From an uncultured Lachnospiraceae bacterium (GTDB lineage: Bacteria; Bacillota; Clostridia; Lachnospirales; Lachnospiraceae), in NCBI GenBank assembly GCA_947564735.1, contig CANOEC010000008.1, forward strand, positions 1-64,000: 64,000 nucleotides of DNA, in the 5' to 3' direction. A program made the translations under genes and the position numbers. Of this stretch, positions 8,063 through 16,881 are shown piece after piece. The notes under the pieces are model-generated. The model had not been told where the DNA came from and ran no database searches. It saw only the letters and a program-made list of their open reading frames with translations. Positions within the stretch are counted from its first letter, which is position 1; each line of letters begins with the position of its first letter.

Positions 8063-8111
8063 GGAAGAATGCAAAGCATTCTTCCACATTTATCGAGATT
8101 TCCTATTGTAT
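8063..8111. repeat. 49-bp dispersed palindromic repeat, copy A
   Basis: This unit matches 41184-41232 at 44 of 49 positions, and all five differences are transitions. It starts with a 10-bp hairpin (GGAAGAATGC, three-base loop, GCATTCTTCC) followed by a less paired tail ending TTTCCTATTGTAT. Here it lies 52 bases before the fbp start, in its leader. Confidence 0.75.
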
Positions 8112-8112
8112 T

Positions 8113-8146
8113 AAATACAACTCTACCATAATGGTAGAGTTGTATT
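8113..8146 (-). terminator. Terminator hairpin after dapB
   Basis: ATACAACTCTACCAT and ATGGTAGAGTTGTAT form a perfect long stem directly after the dapB stop. The following T run on the minus strand is short (ATTTAAT). Confidence 0.7.
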
Positions 8147-8147
8147 T

Positions 8148-8906
8148 TTACCCTTCTATGACATCACTCATATCATACATCCCAGCGGGTTTTCCTGCAA
8201 GGAATTTCGCAGCCTGAATCGCCCCTTTGCCAAAGACCGCCTTGGAATATGCCCTGTGTGAGAAGGTGACTACCTCGTCCGCTCCGGCGAAGATTACATC
8301 ATGATCCCCCACGATCGTGCCTCCTCTGACCGCACTGATTCCAATCTCTTTCGGCGCCCTCTTTTGTCTGACCTGACTCCTGTCATAGACATACTCATAG
8401 GAACCATTTAACTCTTCATTAATGGAATCCGCCAGCGCAAGCGCCGTTCCGCTCGGCGCATCCACCTTCTGGTTGTGATGCTTCTCCACAATCTCAATAT
8501 CAAATCCCGCCGGCGCGAGAATGCCTGCGGCATCCTTCAGAAGCTTTAACAGCATATTGATTCCAAGAGACATATTTGCGGATTTTAAGACCGCCACTTT
8601 ACCGGAGGCTTCCTTTACTCTGGCAAGCTGCTCCTCGGAAAGCCCCGTGGTACAAAGCACACACGGAAGCTGCTTTTCCACACAGTAAGCAAGCAAACCA
8701 TCCACCGCCGCCGCCGCGCTGAAATCTATAACGGCATCCGCCGCCACATCGCAATCTGCAATTGTCTGAAATACCGGATATGGATTCTTACCTGCATCAT
8801 AGGTATCCACGCCTGCCACAATCTCTATCTCTTCATCCGCCGCAGCCAACCCCGATATCGTCTGACCCATCTTACCGTTGCAGCCGTGCATAATCACTCT
8901 GGTCAT
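8148..8906 (-). CDS. dapB: 4-hydroxy-tetrahydrodipicolinate reductase
   Basis: This NAD(P)H-dependent enzyme of the lysine/diaminopimelate pathway acts directly after DapA. It has the nucleotide-binding GCNGKMGQ near residues 8-15, the VIDFS segment, the CTTGL motif, and the dihydrodipicolinate-binding EKHHNQKVDAPSGTAL. Its 252 residues are typical. It is the second gene of a dapA-dapB operon under the lysine riboswitch. The 82-base gap to dapA contains an AAGTGTCTG/CAGACACTT stem-loop that may tune dapB expression or mRNA stability. Confidence 0.96.
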   Translation of the reverse strand: MTRVIMHGCNGKMGQTISGLAAADEEIEIVAGVDTYDAGKNPYPVFQTIADCDVAADAVIDFSAAAAVDGLLAYCVEKQLPCVLCTTGLSEEQLARVKEASGKVAVLKSANMSLGINMLLKLLKDAAGILAPAGFDIEIVEKHHNQKVDAPSGTALALADSINEELNGSYEYVYDRSQVRQKRAPKEIGISAVRGGTIVGDHDVIFAGADEVVTFSHRAYSKAVFGKGAIQAAKFLAGKPAGMYDMSDVIEG

Positions 8907-8988
8907 ATCACATCCATCCTCTCTGCATATAATCTGAAGTGTCTGCCCCAGATAGCGATACCTTTGACAGACACTTTCCCAGCCATTG

Positions 8989-9873
8989 TTATAAAATCCC
9001 GTAATTCTGCATTGCAGCCTTAAGCTTTTCTACATTTGCCGGCTCCATCTTTGATAAAGGCATGTGCAGTGGTCCGACTTCCTTACCCATCAGATTTAGG
9101 GCAGTTTTGACCGGAATCGGATTGACCTCGCAAAACAGCGCACCACATAATTCTATCGCGCGGAGCTGTTCTTTCATGCTGCCTTCTATATCGCCGTCAA
9201 AGAACTTCTGACAGATATCGTGCATCTGCCTTGGCGCCACATTCGACAATACCGAAATCACGCCTTTACCGCCTAGCGACATCAGAGGCACTACCTGATC
9301 GTCATTGCCGGAATACAGATCAACCTTGCCGTTCGCCAGCGCCATCAGCTTAACCGCCTGACTAATGTTTCCGCTCGCTTCCTTGATTGCGACAATATTG
9401 CTGACCTCCGTGCACAGTCTGACTACCGTCTCCGGCATAATGTTACATCCCGTCCTGCCCGGTACATTATATAGAATGATCGGCAGCTTGACAGAATCCG
9501 CTATTGTTTTGAAATGATCGTATAAACCATTCTGCGTCGCCTTATTGTAATACGGCGTCACTAATAAAAGACCGTCAACACCATATTTCTCTGCTTCCGT
9601 GGATAAATATACCGCTGTCTTTGTGCAGTTGGAACCTGTACCCGCAACCACCGGAACTCTGCCGTTTACTTTCTCCGCACAGAATCTAATCAAGTCCAGA
9701 TGCTCCTCATGCGTCAGCGTAGAGGCTTCTCCTGTCGTACCGCATACGATAATCGCATCGGTGCCTCCTGCAATCTGGTCTTCCACCAGTTCCGCGAATT
9801 TCTCATAATTGATACTTCCGTCTTCATGAAATGGTGTGACAATCGCCACGCCTGCTCCTTTAAATATTGCCAT
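8989..9873 (-). CDS. dapA: 4-hydroxy-tetrahydrodipicolinate synthase
   Basis: A class I aldolase that condenses pyruvate with aspartate semialdehyde at the entry to the lysine and peptidoglycan DAP branch. It carries GTTGEASTLTHEEH, the Tyr-containing YYNKATQNG, YNVPGRTGCN and the Schiff-base Lys in AIKEASGN. The protein has 294 residues from the start at 9873, which has AAAGGCAGG upstream. First gene after the lysine riboswitch, so it is expected to be repressed when lysine is plentiful. Confidence 0.96.
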   Translation of the reverse strand: MAIFKGAGVAIVTPFHEDGSINYEKFAELVEDQIAGGTDAIIVCGTTGEASTLTHEEHLDLIRFCAEKVNGRVPVVAGTGSNCTKTAVYLSTEAEKYGVDGLLLVTPYYNKATQNGLYDHFKTIADSVKLPIILYNVPGRTGCNIMPETVVRLCTEVSNIVAIKEASGNISQAVKLMALANGKVDLYSGNDDQVVPLMSLGGKGVISVLSNVAPRQMHDICQKFFDGDIEGSMKEQLRAIELCGALFCEVNPIPVKTALNLMGKEVGPLHMPLSKMEPANVEKLKAAMQNYGIL

Positions 9874-9939
9874 ACAATACCTGCCTTTCCTGTGCGCTAA
9901 CAAATACCGTCTTCCCTCTATGCGCTGCTTCTGCGCAAA

Positions 9940-10147
9940 TAAAGCTGACCATACAGGGTCAGCTTATACTCTAACTTACTTGATAGCGCCCCATCGATTC
10001 GATGACAGTCATACAGCTCTTAACTGTATGCCCAAGGTAAAAGTCTACAGACAACTCTTCCTTTCGGCGTCGTCCCCTTTCAAAATCCCTCCCCTGCACC
10101 TGCTGCATCCGGATTTCTACTGATGAAAAACGCAACCTCTATCTGTT
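9940..10147 (-). promoter_or_regulatory. Lysine riboswitch (L box) with terminator, upstream of dapA
   Basis: Read on the minus strand, the leader contains the lysine aptamer landmarks in order: P1/J1-2 CAGATAGAGGTTGCG, the AGTAGAAATCC loop-E region, GAAAGGGGACGACGCCGAAAGG, GACTGTCATCGAATCGATGG, and the P1 return strand GCGCTATC (near 9982-9990). It ends with an AAGCTGACC/GGTCAGCTT hairpin (9942-9966) followed by TTTATTTG, the likely terminator. These blocks line up with my memory of the Bacillus subtilis lysC L box. Lysine binding should favour termination before dapA-dapB. Confidence 0.93.
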
Positions 10148-10168
10148 TCCATTCATTTTATTGAAATC

Positions 10169-10197
10169 ATCATAGCACCTTATAATGGGGCTGTCAA
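10169..10197 (-). promoter_or_regulatory. Sigma-A promoter of the dapA-dapB operon
   Basis: A perfect TTGACA (10192-10197) and a TATGAT (10169-10174) are separated by 17 bases, about 20 bases before the first riboswitch stem. Confidence 0.85.
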
Positions 10198-10331
10198 CAA
10201 GGAGTTTCGCGGACTGCCAACTGTTCCTATACAAAATAATCGCTAATATCCATATTCCATTCCCACAGTATTTTTATTCTGTTGTATGATATTGCTCAGA
10301 ACAACAAAACAGTAAAAGGGAGACAGATACC

Positions 10332-10688
10332 ATGAAAGAATTAAGAACAATCATCAGAGATTTGCGGGAGGACCATGATTTGAAACAGAAAACGGTTGCT
10401 TCTTATCTCTCCGTCTCGCAACAGACTTATTCCAACTATGAAACCGGACACCGGCAGATACCGACATGGGTGGTTGCCTCATTAGCGCGTTTCTATAGAG
10501 TCAGCTCGGATTATCTTCTCGGTACACTCCCCGGTTATCCGGGCAAAATTGATCTGCAAAAAAGCTATCTGGATAACATTTCGCTCATGGATGTTTTAAT
10601 TGATATCCAAAAGCTGAAAAAGGCTGACCGGCAAAACCTTATCAAGTATATCGACTTCCTGCTGCATAATGATACGACAAAACAATAA
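10332..10688 (+). CDS. XRE-family transcriptional regulator
   Basis: An N-terminal Cro/CI helix-turn-helix spans about residues 4-62 (DLREDHDLKQKTVASYLSVSQQTYSNYETG...). A short C-terminal helical tail (residues 75-118) follows, with a region such as DRQNLIKYIDFLL that probably dimerises. This architecture is common among Firmicute repressors of stress or stationary-phase genes. The ribosome site is AAAGGGAGA about ten bases upstream. It lies between divergently read dapA and convergent cobO, with no operon partner, so its targets cannot be deduced. The 240-base gap after it holds an imperfect AAGCCTT/AAGGCTT hairpin (about 10840-10872). Confidence 0.85.
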   Translation: MKELRTIIRDLREDHDLKQKTVASYLSVSQQTYSNYETGHRQIPTWVVASLARFYRVSSDYLLGTLPGYPGKIDLQKSYLDNISLMDVLIDIQKLKKADRQNLIKYIDFLLHNDTTKQ

Positions 10689-10931
10689 TTCTAAGTGATT
10701 AGTTCAAAGCATTTCTTTCACCCATTTTTATCTGATATTCCTTTGTCTGTATAACTTCATTTGGTGTTTAATGTTATACTTATAGATCACTTTAATTTTT
10801 CCGTTTTGACAACGATACACCCCTTTCATAAAACAACAAAGCCTTCAAGTTTTCTTAAACTCAAAGGCTTCATCCATGTTTCATTGTTTCCTACTATTTA
10901 TATTCTCAATCTGTCTTTCTTATCAAGTCGT

Positions 10932-11432
10932 TTATTCCCAAATCTTAAACCGCATCGTCTCTACTTTCGTCACTTCATCTGCCAGAACACACACTTCGTC
11001 ATTTAATGTAATCCCTGTCATGATGATATCCATCTCATCCGGTTTCGAGGACAACAATGTCTTAAGCTCCTCCACCGAAATAATTCCGTTGTCAATCAGC
11101 CCCAGCACTTCATCCATAATCAACAAAGAGCACTCGCTCGTATTCATCACTTTCTTTGCAAAGTTTAGACCATTTCTGATATTCCGGCACTCCTCCGCCT
11201 TACGCTCCTGCGAAAGATTCCTAAAGTCTTCATCGGATTTCTCAAAACGGAAAATCTTAATTTCCGGCTCCAATCTTTTTACAAACTCGGATTCCTCCAG
11301 CCCTCTTCCCTTCAAAAACTGGATGATGACCACATCCTCCCCTTTACATGCCGTCTGCACTGCCCTACCGAGCGCCGCCGGCGATTTTCCGTGACCGTCC
11401 CCGCTATAAATATAAATCATGCCATTTTTCAT
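10932..11432 (-). CDS. cobO: Cobalamin adenosyltransferase, CobA/CobO/BtuR type
   Basis: An ATP:corrinoid adenosyltransferase, which adds the adenosyl group to Co(I) corrinoids. It has the modified P-loop SGDGHGKS (residues 9-16), VVIIQFLKGRG and the Walker-B-like LLIMDEV. The 166 residues are slightly shorter than the usual ~175-200. The start at 11432 has GTGAGGATATTAAG upstream. No other cobalamin genes are near; it may serve corrinoid salvage. Some Clostridia carry such proteins as isolated genes, so involvement of another nucleotide substrate cannot be ruled out. Confidence 0.85.
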   Translation of the reverse strand: MKNGMIYIYSGDGHGKSPAALGRAVQTACKGEDVVIIQFLKGRGLEESEFVKRLEPEIKIFRFEKSDEDFRNLSQERKAEECRNIRNGLNFAKKVMNTSECSLLIMDEVLGLIDNGIISVEELKTLLSSKPDEMDIIMTGITLNDEVCVLADEVTKVETMRFKIWE

Positions 11433-11625
11433 CTTAATATCCTCACCGCTTTTTCGTTTCTTAGTATAACGCTTTTCACCAAACCGTCTGACCGCGATGT
11501 CCAAAAAGCACTGTGCAATTCTATTATCACTTTACTACGTCTGCCTATCATAGCACAATCGGGATATTCATGCAACTTTTTTATTCTTTCTCCCCTGTTT
11601 CTTCCTGTTACCGCATCTATCCTGC

Positions 11626-12261
11626 CTAACTTTCTTCCTCAACCATCTCCAGCTTGCTGACAGACACTTCATAAGCAACCCTTCTCTCAAGCTGGTCTTC
11701 CGACAACTTCTTCATGTATTCCCTGCTCTGGATTCTGCCCCAGATGGCGCATCTGCTTCCCACTTCAAAACTGCTTGCAAATCTCGCATTCCTTCCCCAG
11801 CAGATACACGGTATGTAATCCGACTTACCGTAAGGACGGTTTACAGCCAGCAAAAGGTCTGCAATCTCTCTTCCCAGAGGCGTCTTACGATAAATCGGTG
11901 ATTTACAGATATATCCATCCAAAAAAATCTGATTGGTCTTCGCGCTCTCGCCAATCTCGTCCACAAACTCAATTTCTCTTGCAAACACAGACAATACCAG
12001 TCTATTCTTTCTCTCTTCATGTCTGTTATAGGAGCGGAATTGTCCGGTAATACATATTTTCATGCCCTTGTAGTCTTCGTTCACGTCTATCAGTCTTTCC
12101 GAGACCATCACTGGAATGATATCCGTGGAATCACTCAGACGGTCCACGCTGATATCTACCATATAAAATCCCTCTCCAAAAATCTCATGGCTAAAAGAAA
12201 AATCGCTTACAATTTCCCCCATGATTGCCACTTGGTTGTTTTCAATAACCTTATCTGTCAT
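11626..12261 (-). CDS. ssb: Single-stranded DNA-binding protein with two OB-like halves
   Basis: The C-terminal half (about residues 108-200) reads like a bacterial SSB OB fold: IFLDGYICKSPIYRKTPLGREIADLLLAV, then YIPCICWGRNARFAS and GSRCAIWGRIQSREY. The N-terminal half (about 8-100) has a second OB-like pattern with weaker similarity (VAIMGEIVSDFSFSH..., GMKICITGQFRSYN). There is no acidic DDDIPF tail; it ends VEEES. It may act as an auxiliary SSB in repair or recombination rather than the replicative one. The gene stands alone with its own leader. Confidence 0.75.
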   Translation of the reverse strand: MTDKVIENNQVAIMGEIVSDFSFSHEIFGEGFYMVDISVDRLSDSTDIIPVMVSERLIDVNEDYKGMKICITGQFRSYNRHEERKNRLVLSVFAREIEFVDEIGESAKTNQIFLDGYICKSPIYRKTPLGREIADLLLAVNRPYGKSDYIPCICWGRNARFASSFEVGSRCAIWGRIQSREYMKKLSEDQLERRVAYEVSVSKLEMVEEES

Positions 12262-12406
12262 GTTTTTCTCCCTTCTACGCTATGGCATCAACCATAGATA
12301 TTCCTTTTTGTATTGTACTATCAATATATAGGAAAATGGGGCAAAATAGAACTGTTAATGGTCGCGTGATTATGAGGAACTGTCGAAAAAACGGGTATTT
12401 AGGGGC

Positions 12407-12435
12407 TTGCAAGAAAGAATGTCTAGTGATATAAT
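12407..12435 (+). promoter_or_regulatory. Sigma-A promoter of typA
   Basis: TTGCAA (12407-12412) and a perfect TATAAT (12430-12435) with a 17-base spacer. The start codon follows 35 bases later behind AAAGGCAAG. Confidence 0.8.
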
Positions 12436-12469
12436 TATCGAGTTTATTTAAAGAAAGGCAAGATGAATT

Positions 12470-14302
12470 ATGGTACAGACAAGAGAAGATGTAAGAAATA
12501 TAGCAATCATCGCCCACGTTGACCACGGCAAGACGACGCTGGTGGACGAGCTGTTAAAGCAGAGCGGCGTTTTCAGGGAGAATCAGGAAGTGGCGGAGCG
12601 CGTCATGGACTCCAACGATATCGAAAAGGAACGCGGTATCACAATCCTCTCCAAAAACACGGCGGTTATGTACAAGGGCGTCAAAATCAACATTATCGAC
12701 ACTCCCGGACATGCCGATTTCGGCGGCGAGGTAGAGCGTGTCCTCAAGATGGTAAACGGCGTAATCCTCGTGGTGGATGCCTTCGAGGGTCCCATGCCCC
12801 AGACAAAATTTGTCTTAAAAAAAGCGTTAGAGTTAGATTTATCGGTTATCGTATGCATCAACAAATGCGACCGCCCGGAGGCAAGACCGATTCAGGTGGT
12901 GGACGAGGTTCTGGAACTTTTCATGGATCTGGACGCCAATGACGAGCAGCTGGACTGTCCCTTCGTCTATGCTTCCGCCAAAACGGGTACTGCCAGCACC
13001 CAGCTCACCGTCAAGAACAAAGACATGACGCCGCTCTTCGATACCATCATAGAGCACATTCCGGCGCCCACAGGTGATCCGGATGCAGGCACGCAGGTAC
13101 TCATCAGCACCATTGACTACAATGAATATGTAGGACGCATCGGCGTTGGCAAGGTAGACAACGGCTCCCTCAAGGTCAATCAGGAAGTTGTCATCGTGAA
13201 CCATCATGACCCCGATAAGATGCGCAAGGTAAAGGTAAGCAAGTTATACGAATATGACGGTTTAAATAAGGTAGAAGTCACGGAAGCCGGCATTGGTTCT
13301 ATCGTAGCGATTTCCGGCATCACGGATATCCATATCGGCGATACGCTCTGCTCGCCGGACAATCCGCAGCCGATTCCGTTCCAGAAAATATCCGAGCCGA
13401 CCATCGCCATGCACTTTATTGTCAACGATTCTCCGCTTGCCGGACAGGAAGGCAAATATGTGACCAGCCGCCATCTGCGCGACAGACTGTTCCGCGAGCT
13501 AAACACCGACGTCTCCCTCCGCGTGGAAGAGACGGATACCACAGAAGCGTTCAAGGTCTCCGGGCGAGGCGAGCTGCACTTATCCGTTCTGATTGAAAAT
13601 ATGCGCCGCGAGGGATATGAGTTCGCGGTCAGCAAGGCGGAAGTATTATACAAAACGGATGAAAACGGCAAGAAACTGGAGCCGATGGAATTGTGTTATG
13701 TGGATGTTCCGGAAGAATTTTCCGGCACCGTTATTGAGAAATTAAGCCAGCGCAAAGGCGAACTGCGCAACATGGGAATGGCTTCCGGCGGATACAGCCG
13801 TCTCGAATTTTCCATTCCTTCCCGCGGACTGATCGGCTATCGCGGCGAGTTTATGACCGATACCAAGGGCAACGGTATCATGAACAGCATTTTCGACGGC
13901 TACGGTCCCTACAAGGGCGATATCCAGTACCGCAAGCAGGGTTCCCTCATCGCTTTTGAAGCAGGCGAGGCAATCACTTACGGTCTTTTCAATGCACAGG
14001 AGCGGGGCACTCTTTTCATCGGACCGGGCACCAAAGTATACTCCGGCATGATTGTCGGGCAAAACGGACGCGGGGAAGATATCGAGTTGAACGTCTGCAA
14101 GAAAAAACAGCTGACCAACACCCGTTCCTCCAGCGCGGATGAGGCGCTGCGCCTCACACCGCCGAAGATTTTGAGTCTGGAACAGGCGCTTGAGTTTATC
14201 GACACGGACGAATTGCTGGAGGTCACTCCAAAAACCATCCGCATCCGCAAGAAAATTCTGGATCCGACCCTCAGAAAACGCGCCGCCATCTCGAAAAAGT
14301 AG
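12470..14302 (+). CDS. typA: Ribosome-associated GTPase TypA/BipA
   Basis: A translational GTPase of 610 residues, full length. The G motifs are clear: AHVDHGKTT (G1, about residues 15-23), RGITI (G2), DTPGHADF (G3), NKCD (G4) and SAKTG (G5). The C-terminal BipA domain follows, with SRGLIGYRGEFMTDTKG. It binds ribosomes and supports assembly and growth under stress or cold. It is monocistronic and converges on mgtE, whose stop lies only seven bases away with no clear terminator between. Confidence 0.97.
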   Translation: MVQTREDVRNIAIIAHVDHGKTTLVDELLKQSGVFRENQEVAERVMDSNDIEKERGITILSKNTAVMYKGVKINIIDTPGHADFGGEVERVLKMVNGVILVVDAFEGPMPQTKFVLKKALELDLSVIVCINKCDRPEARPIQVVDEVLELFMDLDANDEQLDCPFVYASAKTGTASTQLTVKNKDMTPLFDTIIEHIPAPTGDPDAGTQVLISTIDYNEYVGRIGVGKVDNGSLKVNQEVVIVNHHDPDKMRKVKVSKLYEYDGLNKVEVTEAGIGSIVAISGITDIHIGDTLCSPDNPQPIPFQKISEPTIAMHFIVNDSPLAGQEGKYVTSRHLRDRLFRELNTDVSLRVEETDTTEAFKVSGRGELHLSVLIENMRREGYEFAVSKAEVLYKTDENGKKLEPMELCYVDVPEEFSGTVIEKLSQRKGELRNMGMASGGYSRLEFSIPSRGLIGYRGEFMTDTKGNGIMNSIFDGYGPYKGDIQYRKQGSLIAFEAGEAITYGLFNAQERGTLFIGPGTKVYSGMIVGQNGRGEDIELNVCKKKQLTNTRSSSADEALRLTPPKILSLEQALEFIDTDELLEVTPKTIRIRKKILDPTLRKRAAISKK

Positions 14303-14309
14303 AGCGCCG

Positions 14310-15782
14310 TCAGATGCCAAGTACCATCGACGCTACTCTAAAATAAATCAACAGGGAAATCGCATCCACGATTGTGGTAATGAATGGGCTCGCCATCACG
14401 GCAGGGTCCATTCCTATTTTCTTGGCAAGCATCGGCAGTGTAGAACCTACAATCTTCGCCACGACTACCGCCACAAGCAGGGTGAAACAGACTACAAACG
14501 CCACAGCCACACTCACTTTATCAAACAGCAAAAGCCGCCCAAAGTTACATAGCGCCAGCGTCAGTCCACAAAGCGCCGCCGTTCTGATTTCCTTCCACAC
14601 AACCGTAAGCCAGTCGCCAAATTCAATCTCGTCCAAAGACAATCCACGGATGATAATCGCACTCGCCTGACCGCCCGCATTACCGCCGGTATCCATTAAC
14701 ATCGGGATAAACGCCGTCAAAACCACATATCTGCTGAGTGCGTTTTCAAAGGAGGTAATGATACTCCCCGTAAAAGTCGCTGAAATCATCAACAGCAGAA
14801 GCCACGGAATCCTTTTCTTATAGGCATCGAAAACCGATGTCTTCAGATAGGGCTTATCGGACGGCATCACGGCAGCCATCTTCTCGATATCCTCCGTCGT
14901 CTCCTCTTCCAGAATGTCTACAACATCGTCCACCGTTATGATACCGACCAGTCTGTCCTCGTTATCGACAACGGGCATCGCCGTAAATTCATACTTCTTG
15001 AACATTCTGGCAACTTCTTCCTGATCCATCAGCGTGTGCAGCGACACCACATTCTTATGCATCATGTCCCCGATAACGGCATCTGCATCGCTTAACAACA
15101 GATATCTGAGCGCCACCGTGCCCACTAATGTCCTCTGGCTGTCCAGTACATAACAGATATTGATCGTCTCGCTGTCAAGCCCCACCTTACGGATACGCTC
15201 AATCGCCTCGCCGGCCGTCTGGCTTTCCTTAAGGTCCACATACTCTACGGTCATAATGCTTCCGGCGGAGTCCTCCGGATAGCGCATCAGATGGTTGATT
15301 GCCATGCGTGTGTCCGGGCTTGTATTGGCAATCAGCCTTTTCACCACGTTTGCCGGCATCTCCTCCATCAATTCCTTCGCATCGTCGGACATCATGTTGT
15401 CGATGATATGTCCCGCATCTTTATCTGACAAAGAGGTGATAACAGACTGCTGCAGCTCGATTTCCAGATAAGAAAACACGCTCGCCGCCATGTCCTTCGG
15501 AAGAATCCGGAATATCTTTACGATTTCCTCCTCATCCATCTCTTCGATATAATCCGCAATATCAGCGTCATTTAGTTCCTGAACGACCTGTCTGAGCCTT
15601 GTATACTGTCCCTTATGAAGCAATTCCCTAATTTCTTCCTTACCGAACTCTTCATAGTATTCGCTGGCTTCTCTCCTCGCCTGCGTTTGTGTCTCATGTC
15701 CGGCTTCTGTCTTTACCGCTGCCTCTGCCGTCTGTTCGTCTCTTACCTCCGGTTCGTTCAACACTTTCTTCACTTCACTCAT
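14310..15782 (-). CDS. mgtE: Magnesium transporter MgtE
   Basis: A membrane Mg2+ channel of 490 residues. The N-terminal helical MgtE_N domain has VVKRLIANTSPDTRMAINHL, followed by paired CBS domains (DSAGSIMTVEYV... and MPVVDNEDRLVGIITVDDVV), a connecting helix and five C-terminal membrane helices including the FIPMLMDTGGNAGGQ pore motif. The CBS pair senses cytosolic Mg2+. The start at 15782 has GGGAGG upstream; an upstream in-frame extension to 15866 would add an implausible leader. Only 87 bases separate it from the yigZ-like stop, too few for an M-box. Confidence 0.95.
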   Translation of the reverse strand: MSEVKKVLNEPEVRDEQTAEAAVKTEAGHETQTQARREASEYYEEFGKEEIRELLHKGQYTRLRQVVQELNDADIADYIEEMDEEEIVKIFRILPKDMAASVFSYLEIELQQSVITSLSDKDAGHIIDNMMSDDAKELMEEMPANVVKRLIANTSPDTRMAINHLMRYPEDSAGSIMTVEYVDLKESQTAGEAIERIRKVGLDSETINICYVLDSQRTLVGTVALRYLLLSDADAVIGDMMHKNVVSLHTLMDQEEVARMFKKYEFTAMPVVDNEDRLVGIITVDDVVDILEEETTEDIEKMAAVMPSDKPYLKTSVFDAYKKRIPWLLLLMISATFTGSIITSFENALSRYVVLTAFIPMLMDTGGNAGGQASAIIIRGLSLDEIEFGDWLTVVWKEIRTAALCGLTLALCNFGRLLLFDKVSVAVAFVVCFTLLVAVVVAKIVGSTLPMLAKKIGMDPAVMASPFITTIVDAISLLIYFRVASMVLGI

Positions 15783-15869
15783 ACGCCCGCCTCCCGTTCT
15801 CTTTCGATAGCAACCGGCAAATTCATACATGCAGACATGCCGACCGGGCAAAGCGCATGAAAACACTGC

Positions 15870-16514
15870 TTACTCTTCTTTGTAATATCCCGGTTCAGCA
15901 ACCGCAATCTCCGCTCTTCCTGCTGTTGCCTCTGTTATCTCTTTTACCACGGCATCTTTCTCCTCATAGGGAACCGTCACCCGGACAGTCACCTGCTCCG
16001 CATACTCTGCTCCCTCCGTGGAAATGCCCCTTTGTCCCATCAAATACTGTATCTTGCCAATACCGTTATAATCCGTCACAATGGTCAGTCCATACCCATA
16101 GCGCATCTGTCTTGCGCCGCTTGCCGCGATTCCCGCCTGCGCCGCTTTGGTGTACGCGCGGACAAGCCCGCCTGTTCCCAAAAGCGTGCCGCCGAAATAT
16201 CTGGTCACGACCACCACGAGATTGCGTATGCCGGAACCCGTAAGGACTTCCAGAATTGGTCTTCCCGCCGTTCCTGTCGGCTCCCCGTCGTCGGAAAAAC
16301 GCATTGTCTGCCCTTTTTCACCAAGCAGATAGGCATAACAGTTATGTCTTGCGTCCCAGAACTGCTTTTTTACCGCTTCAATAAACGCAAGCGCTTCCTC
16401 CTCCGTCTCTGCCGATGTAACATGGGCGATAAAACGGGATTTCTTCTCTTCAATTTCCGCCGTGCCGCCATATTCAATTATCTGATACGGTTCATGTTCA
16501 TGACTGGATTCCAT
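15870..16514 (-). CDS. yigZ: YigZ/IMPACT family protein
   Basis: A two-domain protein of 214 residues with the UPF0029 N-terminal signature: KKSRFIAHV, then FWDARHNCYAYLLG, FSDDGEPTGTAGRPIL and VVVVTRYFGGTLLGTGGLVRAY. The C-terminal RNA-binding-like domain runs from about residue 135. Related eukaryotic IMPACT proteins influence GCN2 signalling; the bacterial role is not settled, although a translation link is suspected. It lies just upstream of mgtE on the same strand and may be co-transcribed. Confidence 0.9.
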   Translation of the reverse strand: MESSHEHEPYQIIEYGGTAEIEEKKSRFIAHVTSAETEEEALAFIEAVKKQFWDARHNCYAYLLGEKGQTMRFSDDGEPTGTAGRPILEVLTGSGIRNLVVVVTRYFGGTLLGTGGLVRAYTKAAQAGIAASGARQMRYGYGLTIVTDYNGIGKIQYLMGQRGISTEGAEYAEQVTVRVTVPYEEKDAVVKEITEATAGRAEIAVAEPGYYKEE

Positions 16515-16881
16515 ATAATATTCTGTATACTCCGTTTATCTTATCTTTACTTTCGCGCTGTTATTGTTCTTCATACTTCTGCGCCTGCCTGATTTCAGAC
16601 AAACCGCCGTACCGGCAAACCTGTCCGTTTTTTTAATACTACTACTCTAAACGCGAACGAGTCAAGGGCGAGTTGCCTGCAGACACTGTTCTCCATGTAT
16701 AAAAGTGTATAGAATCGTGAACAATTCTTAATATGGAAGAAAAATCCTTTATTTACGTGGTAAACTTTGTTATAATGCATGATAGGTTAATAGTATCTTT
16801 TCCTGCCGTTTGTCTGTGAGCGGTCTGATAAATACAATAACCTTGCCATCGAGGGGGCATATTGACCTTAGGAGGAGTATT
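16515..16881. other. Intergenic region with the pbp1A promoter
   Basis: This region separates divergent yigZ and the PBP gene. Near its right side are TTTATT (16748-16753) and a perfect TATAAT (16771-16776), 17 bases apart, which should drive the PBP gene through a leader of about 100 bases. I see no small gene or riboswitch in it. Confidence 0.6.

Noticed and set aside
15783-15869. M-box magnesium riboswitch before mgtE
   Set aside because: The gap is only 87 bases and lacks the M-box elements.
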